Below the pieces are notes generated by a model. It was not told the origin of the DNA. It did no database searches and saw only the letters and a list, made by a program, of their open reading frames with translations. A stretch of 64,000 nucleotides of DNA from Blastomonas fulva. GTDB taxonomy: Bacteria > Pseudomonadota > Alphaproteobacteria > Sphingomonadales > Sphingomonadaceae. Shown piece after piece: positions 1-7,313 of the stretch (position 1 is the stretch's first letter; every line of letters begins with the position of its first letter). A program made the translations under genes and the position numbers. Where the stretch lies: NCBI RefSeq assembly GCF_003431825.1, contig NZ_CP020084.1, forward strand, positions 62,001-126,000, in the 5' to 3' direction.

Positions 1-495
1 CCATGTTCCGTCGTCCGTCAGCCTGATCCGCTGGAGAGCCGTCAATTTGTGCCCAGTTCGGACAGCGACCAGCAACGCGGGCCGGAAGGTGGTTTCGGGC
101 TTGCGGCCGAACGGGCACCTTGGATGAAAGCGTAAGTCGGGGAGATCGACTGACAGTCGCCTCGATCGAAGGTAGACTTCGCCGAGCGTTCCCCGGATTT
201 CTATGCCCTGATCCCAGATCCTTCTGACATTGGGCGCAGTTCCTTCTGGACTGTAAGTCGGGGGAGGGGAGTGCAGGATCGGTCTGGTCCGACCGATTTC
301 GCGCAGGACATCCTCGCTGCGGCAGCCCGCGAAACAATGAACCAGAATACCCCGCTCGCCCTGCCGGACAGAAAGGGAAGGGGTTCTGTCTGCGTGCGCG
401 GGGCAGACGCACATCGCGTAGGAACCGTGCCAACGGCCCTTCAGTGCAGCAACGATGTCGATGGTCTCCTGGGTGGGTTTGAGCGCAATCAACAT
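1..495 (-). CDS. Primase-like protein with CHC2 zinc finger (partial, runs off left edge)
   Basis: Open frame of 165 codons from ATG at 495 to the window edge, so the 3' part is missing. A GAGGAG ribosome-binding site lies just upstream of the ATG. The N-terminus carries a CHC2-type zinc-finger pattern (C29, C31, H34, C54, C58) in a context typical of plasmid DNA-primase or TOPRIM proteins related to TraC primases and DUF7146. Such proteins make primers for replication or for priming transferred single-stranded DNA. The TOPRIM catalytic part would lie beyond the edge and cannot be checked. It is divergent from the lytic transglycosylase gene, in keeping with a conjugative backbone. Family call from the zinc motif and overall look. 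Confidence 0.75.
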   Translation of the reverse strand, partial: MLIALKPTQETIDIVAALKGRWHGSYAMCVCPAHADRTPSLSVRQGERGILVHCFAGCRSEDVLREIGRTRPILHSPPPTYSPEGTAPNVRRIWDQGIEIRGTLGEVYLRSRRLSVDLPDLRFHPRCPFGRKPETTFRPALLVAVRTGHKLTALQRIRLTDDGTW

Positions 496-682
496 AAACC
501 CGCTCCTCTCAGCTAAGCCTCACCATCTTTCCCCTTTGGATCGACCCGACCTTCTCCTGCACGGCTCGCGATGGCCAACGCCCCTTTCGTCTGTGCGATG
601 CCAGATTGTACGCGATTGCCATGCGGCGCGTGTTCATTTAGAAAAGTAGGGCGATATCCGAACCACGCCGAAAGGTGTGGTC

Positions 683-1564
683 ATGAAAAATCTTCTATTT
701 TTCCTGGTTGCTTTGACGCCGACGCCATCGTCGGCGCGCGAAGCCATTCTCGACGTGTTTTCGCCAGAGGCAAAACCGGACTTCGCTGTGCTCGCCCCAC
801 AGTTGCGCGGGAAGGTCGATCTCGAGCAATCAGTGGAACCGCCTCCGGCTCTAGTGGATGCGTTTTCACCAGAGTTGAACGGCGACTTTGAGTTGATCCC
901 GCACAGCTTCACGATCAATCCCTATGCCGCGCGTCCCGCTGTTCCTTCGTGGATGCGGGCAGGTGCATCATTCATGGGCCCTGCTTCTTCACCTTCCCGC
1001 CCTGTGCAGGATGACCCACTCTGCCAGTCCCGCAGCTTCTTCCCGCGATATGGTATCAGCAGGGATGCCCAGGCTCGCCGGACAGCCTATTTCAACCTGA
1101 TCGTCGACGTCGCTTGTGCTGCCGGCGTGCCCGTTGTTCTGTTTGACGCCTTGCTGGCGCAGGAAAGCAGATATCGTCCCTTCGCCCGAAGCAGTGCCGG
1201 TGCGATGGGCATGGCGCAGCTGATGCCCGGTACGGCTCAGTATCTGCGTGTCAGCGATCCTTGGGATGTTCGGCAAAACCTTGTCGGCGGTGCGCGGTAT
1301 CTGCGCGAGCAGCTGGATCGCTTCGGGACATGGGAGCTTGCACTGGCTGCCTACAATGCAGGCCCGGGACGCGTTGACCAGTTTGGCGGTATCCCGCCGT
1401 TTCGTGAGACCCGCAACTATGTGCGCACGATCATGGGTTCGATCGGCAATCCGAATTCGACCGGCGGCGTGTCGCTTGCCTCGGCAGCACTTCCCGCGCC
1501 CAATCCGTTTCGCCGGGTGATGCTTGCCTCGTTCGAAGGACGATCAGACGTTCCAGAACACTGA
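683..1564 (+). CDS. Lytic transglycosylase, VirB1-like (SLT domain)
   Basis: Soluble lytic transglycosylase that opens peptidoglycan so the transfer apparatus can cross the wall. The N-terminus has a hydrophobic signal segment. The SLT domain occupies roughly residues 140-260 of the longest frame, with catalytic glutamate E163 in the AQES motif, followed by GAMGMAQLMPGTA and the AAYNAGPGRV motif, all diagnostic for this family. A GTG at 677 would add two residues; the ATG at 683 is preferred because AAAGG sits 7 nt upstream of it. It is close to the transfer genes, as VirB1-like enzymes usually are. Export to the periplasm is inferred. Confidence 0.9.
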   Translation: MKNLLFFLVALTPTPSSAREAILDVFSPEAKPDFAVLAPQLRGKVDLEQSVEPPPALVDAFSPELNGDFELIPHSFTINPYAARPAVPSWMRAGASFMGPASSPSRPVQDDPLCQSRSFFPRYGISRDAQARRTAYFNLIVDVACAAGVPVVLFDALLAQESRYRPFARSSAGAMGMAQLMPGTAQYLRVSDPWDVRQNLVGGARYLREQLDRFGTWELALAAYNAGPGRVDQFGGIPPFRETRNYVRTIMGSIGNPNSTGGVSLASAALPAPNPFRRVMLASFEGRSDVPEH

Positions 1565-1819
1565 GAACCCAACGTGCCACGCATAGTACACACTGATCGC
1601 CAGGATGACGGGCGCGCCCTTGAGGTAGTTGAGCTGCCAGCGCAGCCAGAGCTTCGGGATGACCAGAGCTTTCTGGAGCCCCGTTTGGTGCGTGGGTCGC
1701 CATCTGCCACTGCGCCAGTCGTCGGCAGTCACTACTACCGCGAGCACTGCGCAGATCAGCGCCATCATTCCCACGCCGATGTAGAGCGATGTCCAAGCGA
1801 TAAGGGCTTCCTGCTTCAT
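1544..1819 (-). CDS. Small two-helix membrane protein of unknown function
   Basis: A 91-residue frame with a long hydrophobic segment at about residues 10-32 and a second at about 68-86, separated by a basic, Trp-rich loop, so probably a two-pass inner-membrane protein. Its start lies 10 nt after the repC-like stop, so the two are probably co-transcribed. Its 3' end overlaps the end of the convergent transglycosylase gene by 21 bp. No family is recognised. Only a weak AGG is seen as ribosome-binding site, so translation may be coupled to repC. Confidence 0.55.
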   Translation of the reverse strand: MKQEALIAWTSLYIGVGMMALICAVLAVVVTADDWRSGRWRPTHQTGLQKALVIPKLWLRWQLNYLKGAPVILAISVYYAWHVGFSVFWNV

Positions 1820-1828
1820 GAGTCGGAC

Positions 1829-3307
1829 CTAGTGCAGCGATGATCGAAGAGAGATACGCACTTTCGAAGCTCTTGTATCCCCCTGGCCGAATACTGCCTT
1901 TCTGCGGCCGAGCAGCGTGTGGCCGAGATTGAGTTCACCGCTGCGGGCGCGCCGCACCAGCGCCTGCATGTATGCATCGGGCGTCTTGCGGATTTGTCCG
2001 TTGGCCAAGTGATGCCCGGTGATCAGAGCGCACAGGAGTGCGACCCCTGTGCCCAGTGTCGCACTTGCCCGCGCGGCCGTAGCCTGGCCTATCTGGCAGA
2101 CCCGAGCGACCTCGTGGAGCTCGGTCAGGCCCGGTCGGGTTCCAATTTCGACCATGCCGTCGATAAAGGGGAAGAGGGCAGGGGCTTCGGCCCAAACGAA
2201 ACCCGATCGATGGATGCCGTAGACATCATGCGCGTCGGCCGAGACCTGCGCGTTCTGAAAAGCATCGGCTGTTTCTTGCTTCACCCTGTCGGCATCAGGT
2301 GTGGCTGGAATGTTATCAGGTTCTTGGCGGCAAACGCCCTCTGCCAAGCCGTATACAGATTCAAGAGCTTCTTCAGGGCTGTATTGATGGTGGTCATCCC
2401 GGCGCACCGTAGTGTCCCCGGAAGGTGTCAGCGACGAAATGTCGTCGAGCGATATGCGCTCTGACAACCGATCAAGCAGCCGGGTCGCGACCTCGGCGAG
2501 GCGGCCGAGCACTGCGATCGCGTCCATGGATCCTTTCCGCCTCTGGTATGTGCGCCGCGCCGCAGCGATCGCATCGAGCTTCGTTCTGGTCTTGTCAGCC
2601 CAGAGGTGGCCCTGCTCGAACGGCCGCAGCAGCCGGTACGCGCTGCTTGTTGCCCTTCGAATTTCATTGGGCAGTATCAGGTTTTGCGCGGCCAGGGCCT
2701 TCTCGGTGGCGGCCAGTTGTGTGAGGTAATCCTCAAGGAGGAGCAGCGGCGCCAGCGACCATCCTGATGCGTCGGAGCGATCCTCGCTGTCTCGTGACCC
2801 AAGAAATCGCTTGCCGTTGCCGGCGAGGCAATGGGGGATGATCAGGCCGTATTCGGCAAGGCGCCTGATGTTCTTGCGCGCGGCGGTCCACCCGATCCGG
2901 CATTTGAGATGGTCGTTCGAGGCGGCAATGAGCGGGCCGCAGCGGCTGTCCCAGTCGATATTCATGGCCGCGATGTTCGCGGCGGCATCGTAAAGATCGC
3001 GCCAGACGATTCTCGGAACATCGATCGTCACGGGCGGCATCCTCGCGAAGGTCTCGATGATGTCGAGCAGTTTGCGCCGACGCTGCCTGCCTGCGTTTTC
3101 GGTCCCGGTATGTCCGAACCCCCGCATCATCTTGCTGACGCGCGCTGCATGTCTAGCCCGATCTGCCGGGTCTTCCATGAAAGTGATCTTGGTCAGCTGG
3201 TCGGTCTCGAGCGTCCCCAGGTTTGGCAGACAGGCGCCGATCGCTGCTGGCCCTCCCCGGCGGCGGCTATTCACCTCCGAGGCTGCCTGATTTTTGACAA
3301 TAGTCAC
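1829..3307 (-). CDS. repC: RepC-like plasmid replication initiator
   Basis: A 492-residue protein resembling the RepC initiators of alphaproteobacterial repABC plasmids. The winged-helix region (about residues 100-190) has a WTAARKNIRRLAEYGLI recognition-helix stretch, a following NGKR motif and a GWSLAPLLLLEDY stretch, all positioned as in RepC. The C-terminus has the family-like tail AYMQALVRRARSGELNLG. It would bind and open the origin, which in RepC plasmids lies inside the gene itself. No repA or repB is adjacent, unlike classical repABC operons. The leader (3308-3500) holds a terminator on the opposite strand, suggesting antisense-RNA control. Family assignment is by pattern, without alignment. 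Confidence 0.8.
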   Translation of the reverse strand: MTIVKNQAASEVNSRRRGGPAAIGACLPNLGTLETDQLTKITFMEDPADRARHAARVSKMMRGFGHTGTENAGRQRRRKLLDIIETFARMPPVTIDVPRIVWRDLYDAAANIAAMNIDWDSRCGPLIAASNDHLKCRIGWTAARKNIRRLAEYGLIIPHCLAGNGKRFLGSRDSEDRSDASGWSLAPLLLLEDYLTQLAATEKALAAQNLILPNEIRRATSSAYRLLRPFEQGHLWADKTRTKLDAIAAARRTYQRRKGSMDAIAVLGRLAEVATRLLDRLSERISLDDISSLTPSGDTTVRRDDHHQYSPEEALESVYGLAEGVCRQEPDNIPATPDADRVKQETADAFQNAQVSADAHDVYGIHRSGFVWAEAPALFPFIDGMVEIGTRPGLTELHEVARVCQIGQATAARASATLGTGVALLCALITGHHLANGQIRKTPDAYMQALVRRARSGELNLGHTLLGRRKAVFGQGDTRASKVRISLRSSLH

Positions 3308-3455
3308 CCCTTCGCTCCCTCAGTCCTGAGGTGCGGCACAGACAAAGAACATTGCCCGCAAAATTTGCGAAAAATGCTTGTAAGTTGTCAGGGAGCAGGT
3401 AGCTTGCCGGTGTCTCTCGCCACGCTTTGGCGCGGCAAATTACAGCTTCCTTCGA

Positions 3456-3482
3456 AAGGCCCGGGCGCTGCCCGGGTTTTTC
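3456..3482 (+). terminator. Rho-independent terminator in the repC leader, antisense to repC
   Basis: Perfect 7-bp stem CCCGGGC/GCCCGGG with loop GCT, extended by G-T and A-T pairs, followed by a run of five T on the plus strand. It would end a transcript running away from repC, complementary to the repC leader RNA. Confidence 0.75.
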
Positions 3483-3640
3483 ATGTCTGCGTCGCTGACC
3501 TCCCTTTCATATGCACCAGCTGGTGCTGCGATCCCTGGCAGCGTTCGGGCGCGCTTCATCGCGCGCAGAAGCGCTTGTTTGCCATTCGGTCTGTTGCTAG
3601 AAAGCGAGGTGAACTTGGCGCTCTGGCAACAGGATGCGTT

Positions 3641-3672
3641 AAAGGGGGTCCCGTTGGCGCGGGGCCCCCTTT
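3641..3672 (-). terminator. GC-rich hairpin after the RHH gene
   Basis: A 12-bp stem (AAAGGGGGTCCC paired with GGGGCCCCCTTT, one T-G wobble) with an 8-nt loop, starting a few bases after the stop of the minus-strand RHH gene. The A/T ends make it usable in both directions, though the U-tract is short. Confidence 0.6.
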
Positions 3673-3677
3673 CAATT

Positions 3678-3953
3678 TCAGAGCATCATCGGTTGTCCTT
3701 CTGATGGTTCAGGCGATCTGAAGCTGAGCGTTGTCGCCACAATCGCTGCGATGACCGCTTCCCTGGACGAAAGATCATCCCTTTTCAGCTGGTCAATCAT
3801 CTCGATCATGGCTGCTGGCAGCCAGATTTCGAGGGGGTGCAGACCGTCCTTGCGGCGCCTGCGTCTTTGCTCCGCTTTCCGGTTCCGGGCGCCTTCCGCT
3901 GCCGGCGCACCGTTAGCGGCTAGGTGTTCGTGACCAGTCACGCGCTCCATCAT
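3678..3953 (-). CDS. Ribbon-helix-helix DNA-binding protein
   Basis: A 91-residue protein: a basic, Ala-rich N-terminus (RKAEQRRRRRKDG) followed by a clear strand-helix-helix pattern, LHPLEIWLPAAMIEMIDQ then LSSREAVIAAIVATTL, typical of RHH (MetJ/Arc/CopG-type) proteins. It probably binds DNA as a dimer through the LEIW strand. It is the last of three small minus-strand genes divergent from the transfer operon and separated from it by the 22-bp repeat array. A role in controlling transfer or marking the array is inferred. The second Met is an equally good start. Confidence 0.65.
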   Translation of the reverse strand: MMERVTGHEHLAANGAPAAEGARNRKAEQRRRRRKDGLHPLEIWLPAAMIEMIDQLKRDDLSSREAVIAAIVATTLSFRSPEPSEGQPMML

Positions 3954-3983
3954 GAAGCGTTGTCGTCCTTCGTGACGAACGGA

Positions 3984-4475
3984 TCATGCGTAGGCATGTT
4001 CAAATCCGCCGCCGTTATGCCGGTTCTCGAGTGACATATGGTGTTTCGCGATGGCGGTGGATGTCTTCTTCGCGATCGTTTCGCACAGGCTTTGACGGAT
4101 AGTTTCGAATTGCCCCTCGCATGCTGCCAGCTCGCTCGGAAGGCGAGCAGCGAGCGCGACCGCTACCAGGGCAGTCGTCTCGCAGCATGGGTCTTCGTAT
4201 GAGCTTGCGCTGTTGTAGCAGAGCAGAACGAGGCCGGCTCTGATTGGGTCAATCTCGAGGTGAACAAGGACCCTCTGGAATTCGTCTATTGTGAGGCTGC
4301 CGGCTTCGAGCCTTTCAAAAAAGCCTGCACGGCGGCTCCGTTTGAGGACTCCTTCGTCGGCCATCTTCCTGAGGCTCGTATGACGCAGCTGCATCTGTTC
4401 CTTGATCAGAGCAGCGTACATTCTGTTTACGCTATGGGCCTTTACTCCCAAGACCTCGGGCGTCCCCTTGCACAT
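3984..4475 (-). CDS. Small helix-turn-helix-like regulator candidate
   Basis: A 163-residue protein with a GGAGG ribosome-binding site 6-7 nt before ATG 4475. Residues about 25-80 contain SLRKMADEGVLKRSR, then FFERLEAGSLTIDEFQRVL, which look like helices of a Cro/XRE-type DNA-binding domain, though the match is weak. The remainder is helical with several Cys. It lies in a probable operon between two other DNA-binding candidates and upstream of the transfer genes. Function unknown beyond that; a transcription regulator is the most economical reading. Confidence 0.5.
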   Translation of the reverse strand: MCKGTPEVLGVKAHSVNRMYAALIKEQMQLRHTSLRKMADEGVLKRSRRAGFFERLEAGSLTIDEFQRVLVHLEIDPIRAGLVLLCYNSASSYEDPCCETTALVAVALAARLPSELAACEGQFETIRQSLCETIAKKTSTAIAKHHMSLENRHNGGGFEHAYA

Positions 4476-4506
4476 TCATGCCTCCGCCATGCCACACCAT
4501 GCAATT

Positions 4507-4896
4507 TCATAGTGTGATCTTGCCAGCGGGAATTTTGCAAGTGGAAAATTCGCCCTGCGCAACGAGTAAGGCACAGAACACAAGGGTTTCTCGTACGCCG
4601 CAATGGACTTTCGTCTTGGCGTTCAGCTCCCCTTTCAGGCGTTCGACAGCCGCATTTTCCTTCGAATTGAGCCGCACGTAGATGCGGATGGGGCCGTCCA
4701 CCGGGAGTTGAGCCACCAAGCCAGCTGCATGATCTTCCTTCGGTTCCTGATATCTCGCCAAGGCATAGAGAAGGACGTCTTTGAATTTTACGAAGCGGCC
4801 TCGTTCCAAGCTTAGCGAGGCTATGGCCTTTACGATCTGTTCGAAGGCCACATTGCTCACGGCGATTTCGTGCGCCACATGCGTGTTCTGCTCCAC
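4507..4896 (-). CDS. Putative ribbon-helix-helix regulator next to the 22-bp array
   Basis: A longer in-frame extension exists up to 5130, but it would read through the repeat array. GTG at 4896 is chosen because AGGAAGG lies 9 nt upstream and the protein becomes sensible there (129 residues). The C-terminal half has a strand (RIYVRLNS) followed by two helices (KENAAVERLKGELN and VRETLVFCALLVA), the order expected of an RHH fold. The N-terminal half is helical. It is the first gene of the minus-strand regulator operon, reading directly out of the 7 x 22-bp array, so it is the prime candidate to bind the array and autoregulate. The fold call is tentative. Confidence 0.55.
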   Translation of the reverse strand: MEQNTHVAHEIAVSNVAFEQIVKAIASLSLERGRFVKFKDVLLYALARYQEPKEDHAAGLVAQLPVDGPIRIYVRLNSKENAAVERLKGELNAKTKVHCGVRETLVFCALLVAQGEFSTCKIPAGKITL

Positions 4897-5251
4897 GTCC
4901 AACCACCTTCCTGTGTTTCCCGAAGGGTTGCCCCTTCGTCCGCTTCCGACACGGGTTCGAATCATTTTTCTGGCGGGCGGGAAGCCCCTGGTCAGAATTC
5001 CTGACCAGGGTGGTCGGAAATCACGACCGGGGTGGTCAGGAATCTCGACCGCCCCGGTCGGGAATCCAGACCGGGGTGGTTGCATATTCCGACCGGGCTG
5101 GCCGCGAATCGCAACCACCCTGGTTGCCAATTCCGGACCAGTCGCACGAATCGGCGTTCAGTTTCGAATCTAATGTTTGAGAAAAGGTGTCCCCCGGGAG
5201 GACTTTGGCTGTGGCGGTAGACGCCAGCATCCAACCGAAAGGGAAACCTCA
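4897..5251. other. Divergent intergenic region between regulator operon and traA
   Basis: 355 bp with no gene. It is dominated by the seven-unit repeat array (4990-5139). Downstream of it, AT-rich sequence (5157-5185) could hold the tra promoter, though no confident -35/-10 pair was assigned. GAAAGGGA before ATG 5252 serves as ribosome-binding site. Confidence 0.6.
4990..5139. repeat. Seven imperfect palindromes in tandem, period exactly 22 bp
   Basis: Units begin at 4990, 5012, 5034, 5056, 5078, 5100 and 5122. Each is a 17-18 bp imperfect palindrome of the form GGTCnGnAATnnCGACC (unit 2 is GGTCGGAAATCACGACC), separated by GC-rich spacers of 5 bp. Units 1-4 match the consensus best; units 5-7 drift (GGTT or GGCC left arms). 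Regular two-turn spacing is the hallmark of cooperative protein binding: operator, centromere, iteron origin, or oriT accessory sites. Confidence 0.9.
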
Positions 5252-5569
5252 ATGACCACTCTCGATCTGAAGAATCGCAGCGGCACGCTTGCTGTTGCGA
5301 TTGCGGCGCTCGCTGCCGCCAGCGTGTTCGGCGCTGATGCCGCAATGGCGGGAGCCGACTCGACCTTCAACACTGCTCTCGCCCGGTTCACCGGCTTCCT
5401 TGAAGGCTCCGGTGGCCGGATCATCACCGTGCTCTCGCTCGCCGGCGGGATCGTTGCGCTGGCGTCGGGCCGCTTTTCGCTGGGTCAGGTCGCAATCCCT
5501 GTGGGCGTCGGCGTCGGCGCCGGGACTGGCATTCCGATCGTCACCGCCTCGGTTACCGGCACGGTCTGA
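5252..5569 (+). CDS. traA: TraA-like conjugative pilin precursor
   Basis: A 105-residue protein. The N-terminal signal peptide is hydrophobic and ends in AMA at residue 33, leaving a mature pilin of about 72 residues, close to F pilin. The mature part has two hydrophobic segments (about 56-72 and 80-100) around a short polar turn. It is the first gene of the transfer operon, directly before traL, as in F-type clusters. The frame is open upstream to 5177, but ATG 5252 has the better ribosome-binding site and gives a proper leader. Pilin identity rests on position, size and topology rather than on sequence motifs. Confidence 0.75.
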   Translation: MTTLDLKNRSGTLAVAIAALAAASVFGADAAMAGADSTFNTALARFTGFLEGSGGRIITVLSLAGGIVALASGRFSLGQVAIPVGVGVGAGTGIPIVTASVTGTV

Positions 5570-5658
5570 ACGCTGCGCCCTCGCTTCATGATGGCAAGGC
5601 TACCGCAGTTCACCCTTCGGGCTGCCGCTCCTTGTCCTCCCTCTGGCGGAGTTGATCC

Positions 5659-5943
5659 TTGGACCAGTATTCGATCCCAAAACATCTCGACGATCCAGAA
5701 CTGATCGGGTTCTGGACCCTCGATGAATTCCTGGTGATGGTCATACCCTTCACCTGGGGCATCCTCGCTCAGCACGTTGTCATCGGGCTTCTTTTGGCCC
5801 TGGCTGCGTGGTTCGGCTATCGCAAAGTCAAAGCTGGGCGTTCGATGCATTGGGTCCTGCATTTTGCCTATTGGCATTTGCCGGGAGAATTCTTCGGTCT
5901 GAAGGTCGCTCCGCCATCTCATCTTCGTGTGATGGCGGGCTGA
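5659..5943 (+). CDS. traL: TraL, F-type pilus assembly membrane protein
   Basis: A 94-residue inner-membrane protein with the TraL signature: an N-terminal IPKHLDDPELIGFWTLDEF stretch, a central pair of hydrophobic segments and a basic C-terminus. It is needed for pilus extension in F-like systems. It starts with TTG at 5659, preceded by GGCGGAG. traE follows after one base. The order traA-L-E-K-B is canonical for MPF_F. Confidence 0.9.
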   Translation: MDQYSIPKHLDDPELIGFWTLDEFLVMVIPFTWGILAQHVVIGLLLALAAWFGYRKVKAGRSMHWVLHFAYWHLPGEFFGLKVAPPSHLRVMAG

Positions 5944-5944
5944 T

Positions 5945-6511
5945 ATGGAAATCTCTTTTGCCCACGAGGCGTCTCAGCGGACCCTCAAGCAACGCAACCT
6001 GCTTGCGCTCATCTGTGTCGTGCTCGGCATTCTCGTGGTGGTCATGTTCACCGCGGCATCGACGCGGGACCGCGAGGTCGTGCTGCAGCCCATCTTGCCC
6101 AGCCAGATGACGCTGAGCTCTGCGGCGCTCACGCCCGAATATCTTGAGGCCGCGACGCGCGACACCGCGCAGCTCGCGCTCAACCGCTCGCCCGAAACAC
6201 TCCAGTACTGGCTTGATAGCATCGTGGCCATTTCCGCTCCGGAGGCGCGCGGGGCTCTCAAGGCCAAGCTCCTGCGGATCGTGGCTGATCAGGAGGGGTC
6301 GCAGGTGACCCAGTTTGTCACGATCAACTGGATCCGCACCGATCCGGAAAACCTCACCAGCCAGGTCGGCGGCGTCCTTCATACCATCGTCGGATCCAAG
6401 GACGTGCGCCGCGAGCACAAGATCTTCGAATTTCACTGGACCTACACCGGCGTGTCGCTGCGCCTGAAGGGGTTTGGTGTCGTCGTTAAGAAGGAAGGAC
6501 CGAACCAATGA
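5945..6511 (+). CDS. traE: TraE, type IV secretion protein (VirB5/VirB8-like position)
   Basis: A 188-residue protein with one N-terminal transmembrane segment (about residues 18-40) and a periplasmic domain containing SPEALQYWLDSI-like and VTQFVTINWIRTDPENL-like stretches seen in TraE. Part of the F-type envelope-spanning assembly and pilus formation. It starts one base after the traL stop and overlaps traK by 4 bp, so they are translationally coupled. Confidence 0.9.
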   Translation: MEISFAHEASQRTLKQRNLLALICVVLGILVVVMFTAASTRDREVVLQPILPSQMTLSSAALTPEYLEAATRDTAQLALNRSPETLQYWLDSIVAISAPEARGALKAKLLRIVADQEGSQVTQFVTINWIRTDPENLTSQVGGVLHTIVGSKDVRREHKIFEFHWTYTGVSLRLKGFGVVVKKEGPNQ

Positions 6512-7308
6512 CCTTCTCTGTCTCGACGCTCTGCCTTGCCTCGGGCGCGCCGCTGCTTTTCCGCATCGACAGCCATCTTGTTCGAGGGTTTGGCGCTGCA
6601 CTTTTCACTGTCGGCTTCGTCATGGCGGCCACGCCAGCTTTTGCTGACGAAAGCATCCTCGCCGTCGATAATGGAGAGGTTCGCTGCCGGGCATCCAAGG
6701 CCGACCTGACGCGCATTTCGCTGAAGGATGACCGGTTCGTATCGGTATCCCGCGTGCAAACTGGCGTCGAGGGCCAAGACTTCTCGATCGTCCATGAACC
6801 CACCCGCGGCGATATCTACATCTCGGTCCCCGAAGCTTATTCGAAGCCGAACATCTCCTTCTTCGGGACGACGCAAAAGGGCCTTGTCTACAAGTTCGAC
6901 TGCCAGATTGGCGGTGACAGCGCCGTGCAGGTTTTCGTGGGCAACGCCGATATCGAAAATCCGTCCGCCAAACCTGAGGTCCTTACAGCATCAGGTTCGT
7001 TGCAGGATCGCGCTGTCGGGCTTGTCAGGGCGATGTTCGAACAGCGCCCCGTAACCGGCTTTGAGATCCGCGACGCGGCTCGTGCCCCGGTCAATGTCGG
7101 GGACATGAAGGTCCAGCTCATCACCGAGTACCGCAGCCCGACGATGACCGGGAAGGTCCTGCGCATCGAGAATACCAGCGCCTCACCGATCGCGCTTCGC
7201 GAAGAACTCATCGCCGGGGACGGTGCAATCGCCGTCACTATTTCCAACCCCAACCTCGCAAGCGGGCAGGCGACTGCTGCTTATGTGGTCGTGCCTGCAG
7301 GAAGGTAA
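6508..7308 (+). CDS. traK: TraK, outer-membrane complex component (VirB9-like)
   Basis: A 266-residue secreted protein; the signal region is long and ends near TPAFA. TraK forms the outer-membrane core with TraV and TraB and corresponds to VirB9. The C-terminal segment YRSPTMTGKVLRIENTSASPI resembles the family. Starts inside the last codons of traE (ATGA overlap). Confidence 0.88.
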   Translation: MTFSVSTLCLASGAPLLFRIDSHLVRGFGAALFTVGFVMAATPAFADESILAVDNGEVRCRASKADLTRISLKDDRFVSVSRVQTGVEGQDFSIVHEPTRGDIYISVPEAYSKPNISFFGTTQKGLVYKFDCQIGGDSAVQVFVGNADIENPSAKPEVLTASGSLQDRAVGLVRAMFEQRPVTGFEIRDAARAPVNVGDMKVQLITEYRSPTMTGKVLRIENTSASPIALREELIAGDGAIAVTISNPNLASGQATAAYVVVPAGR

Positions 7309-7313
7309 GCCTC

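Larger units (their letters stand above)
3308..3677. other. Non-coding leader between the repC-like gene and the regulator operon
   Basis: No convincing gene. It contains a TTGACA box on the plus strand (3294-3299, overlapping the repC start), a strong plus-strand terminator hairpin (3456-3482) and a second, GC-rich hairpin (3641-3672) just past the RHH gene stop. The arrangement resembles the repC leader of repABC plasmids, where a counter-transcribed RNA is encoded. No good -10 box was found at the right spacing from the TTGACA. Confidence 0.5.

Noticed and set aside
271..516. 81-codon plus-strand frame near the left edge
   Set aside because: It lies opposite the zinc-finger primase frame, which has clear motifs.
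3294..3322. Promoter for a plus-strand antisense RNA
   Set aside because: TTGACA is perfect, but positions 16-18 bp downstream give only ccctca-like sequence, so no -10 box; kept only as a hypothesis under findings.
4897..5130. N-terminal extension of the 4507-4896 protein
   Set aside because: It would be translated from the repeat array, has a Pro/Arg/Gly-rich unnatural composition and lacks a ribosome-binding site.
4990..5139. CRISPR array
   Set aside because: Repeats are 17-18 bp palindromes with 5-bp, GC-rich, similar spacers; no 25-40 bp unique spacers and no cas genes.
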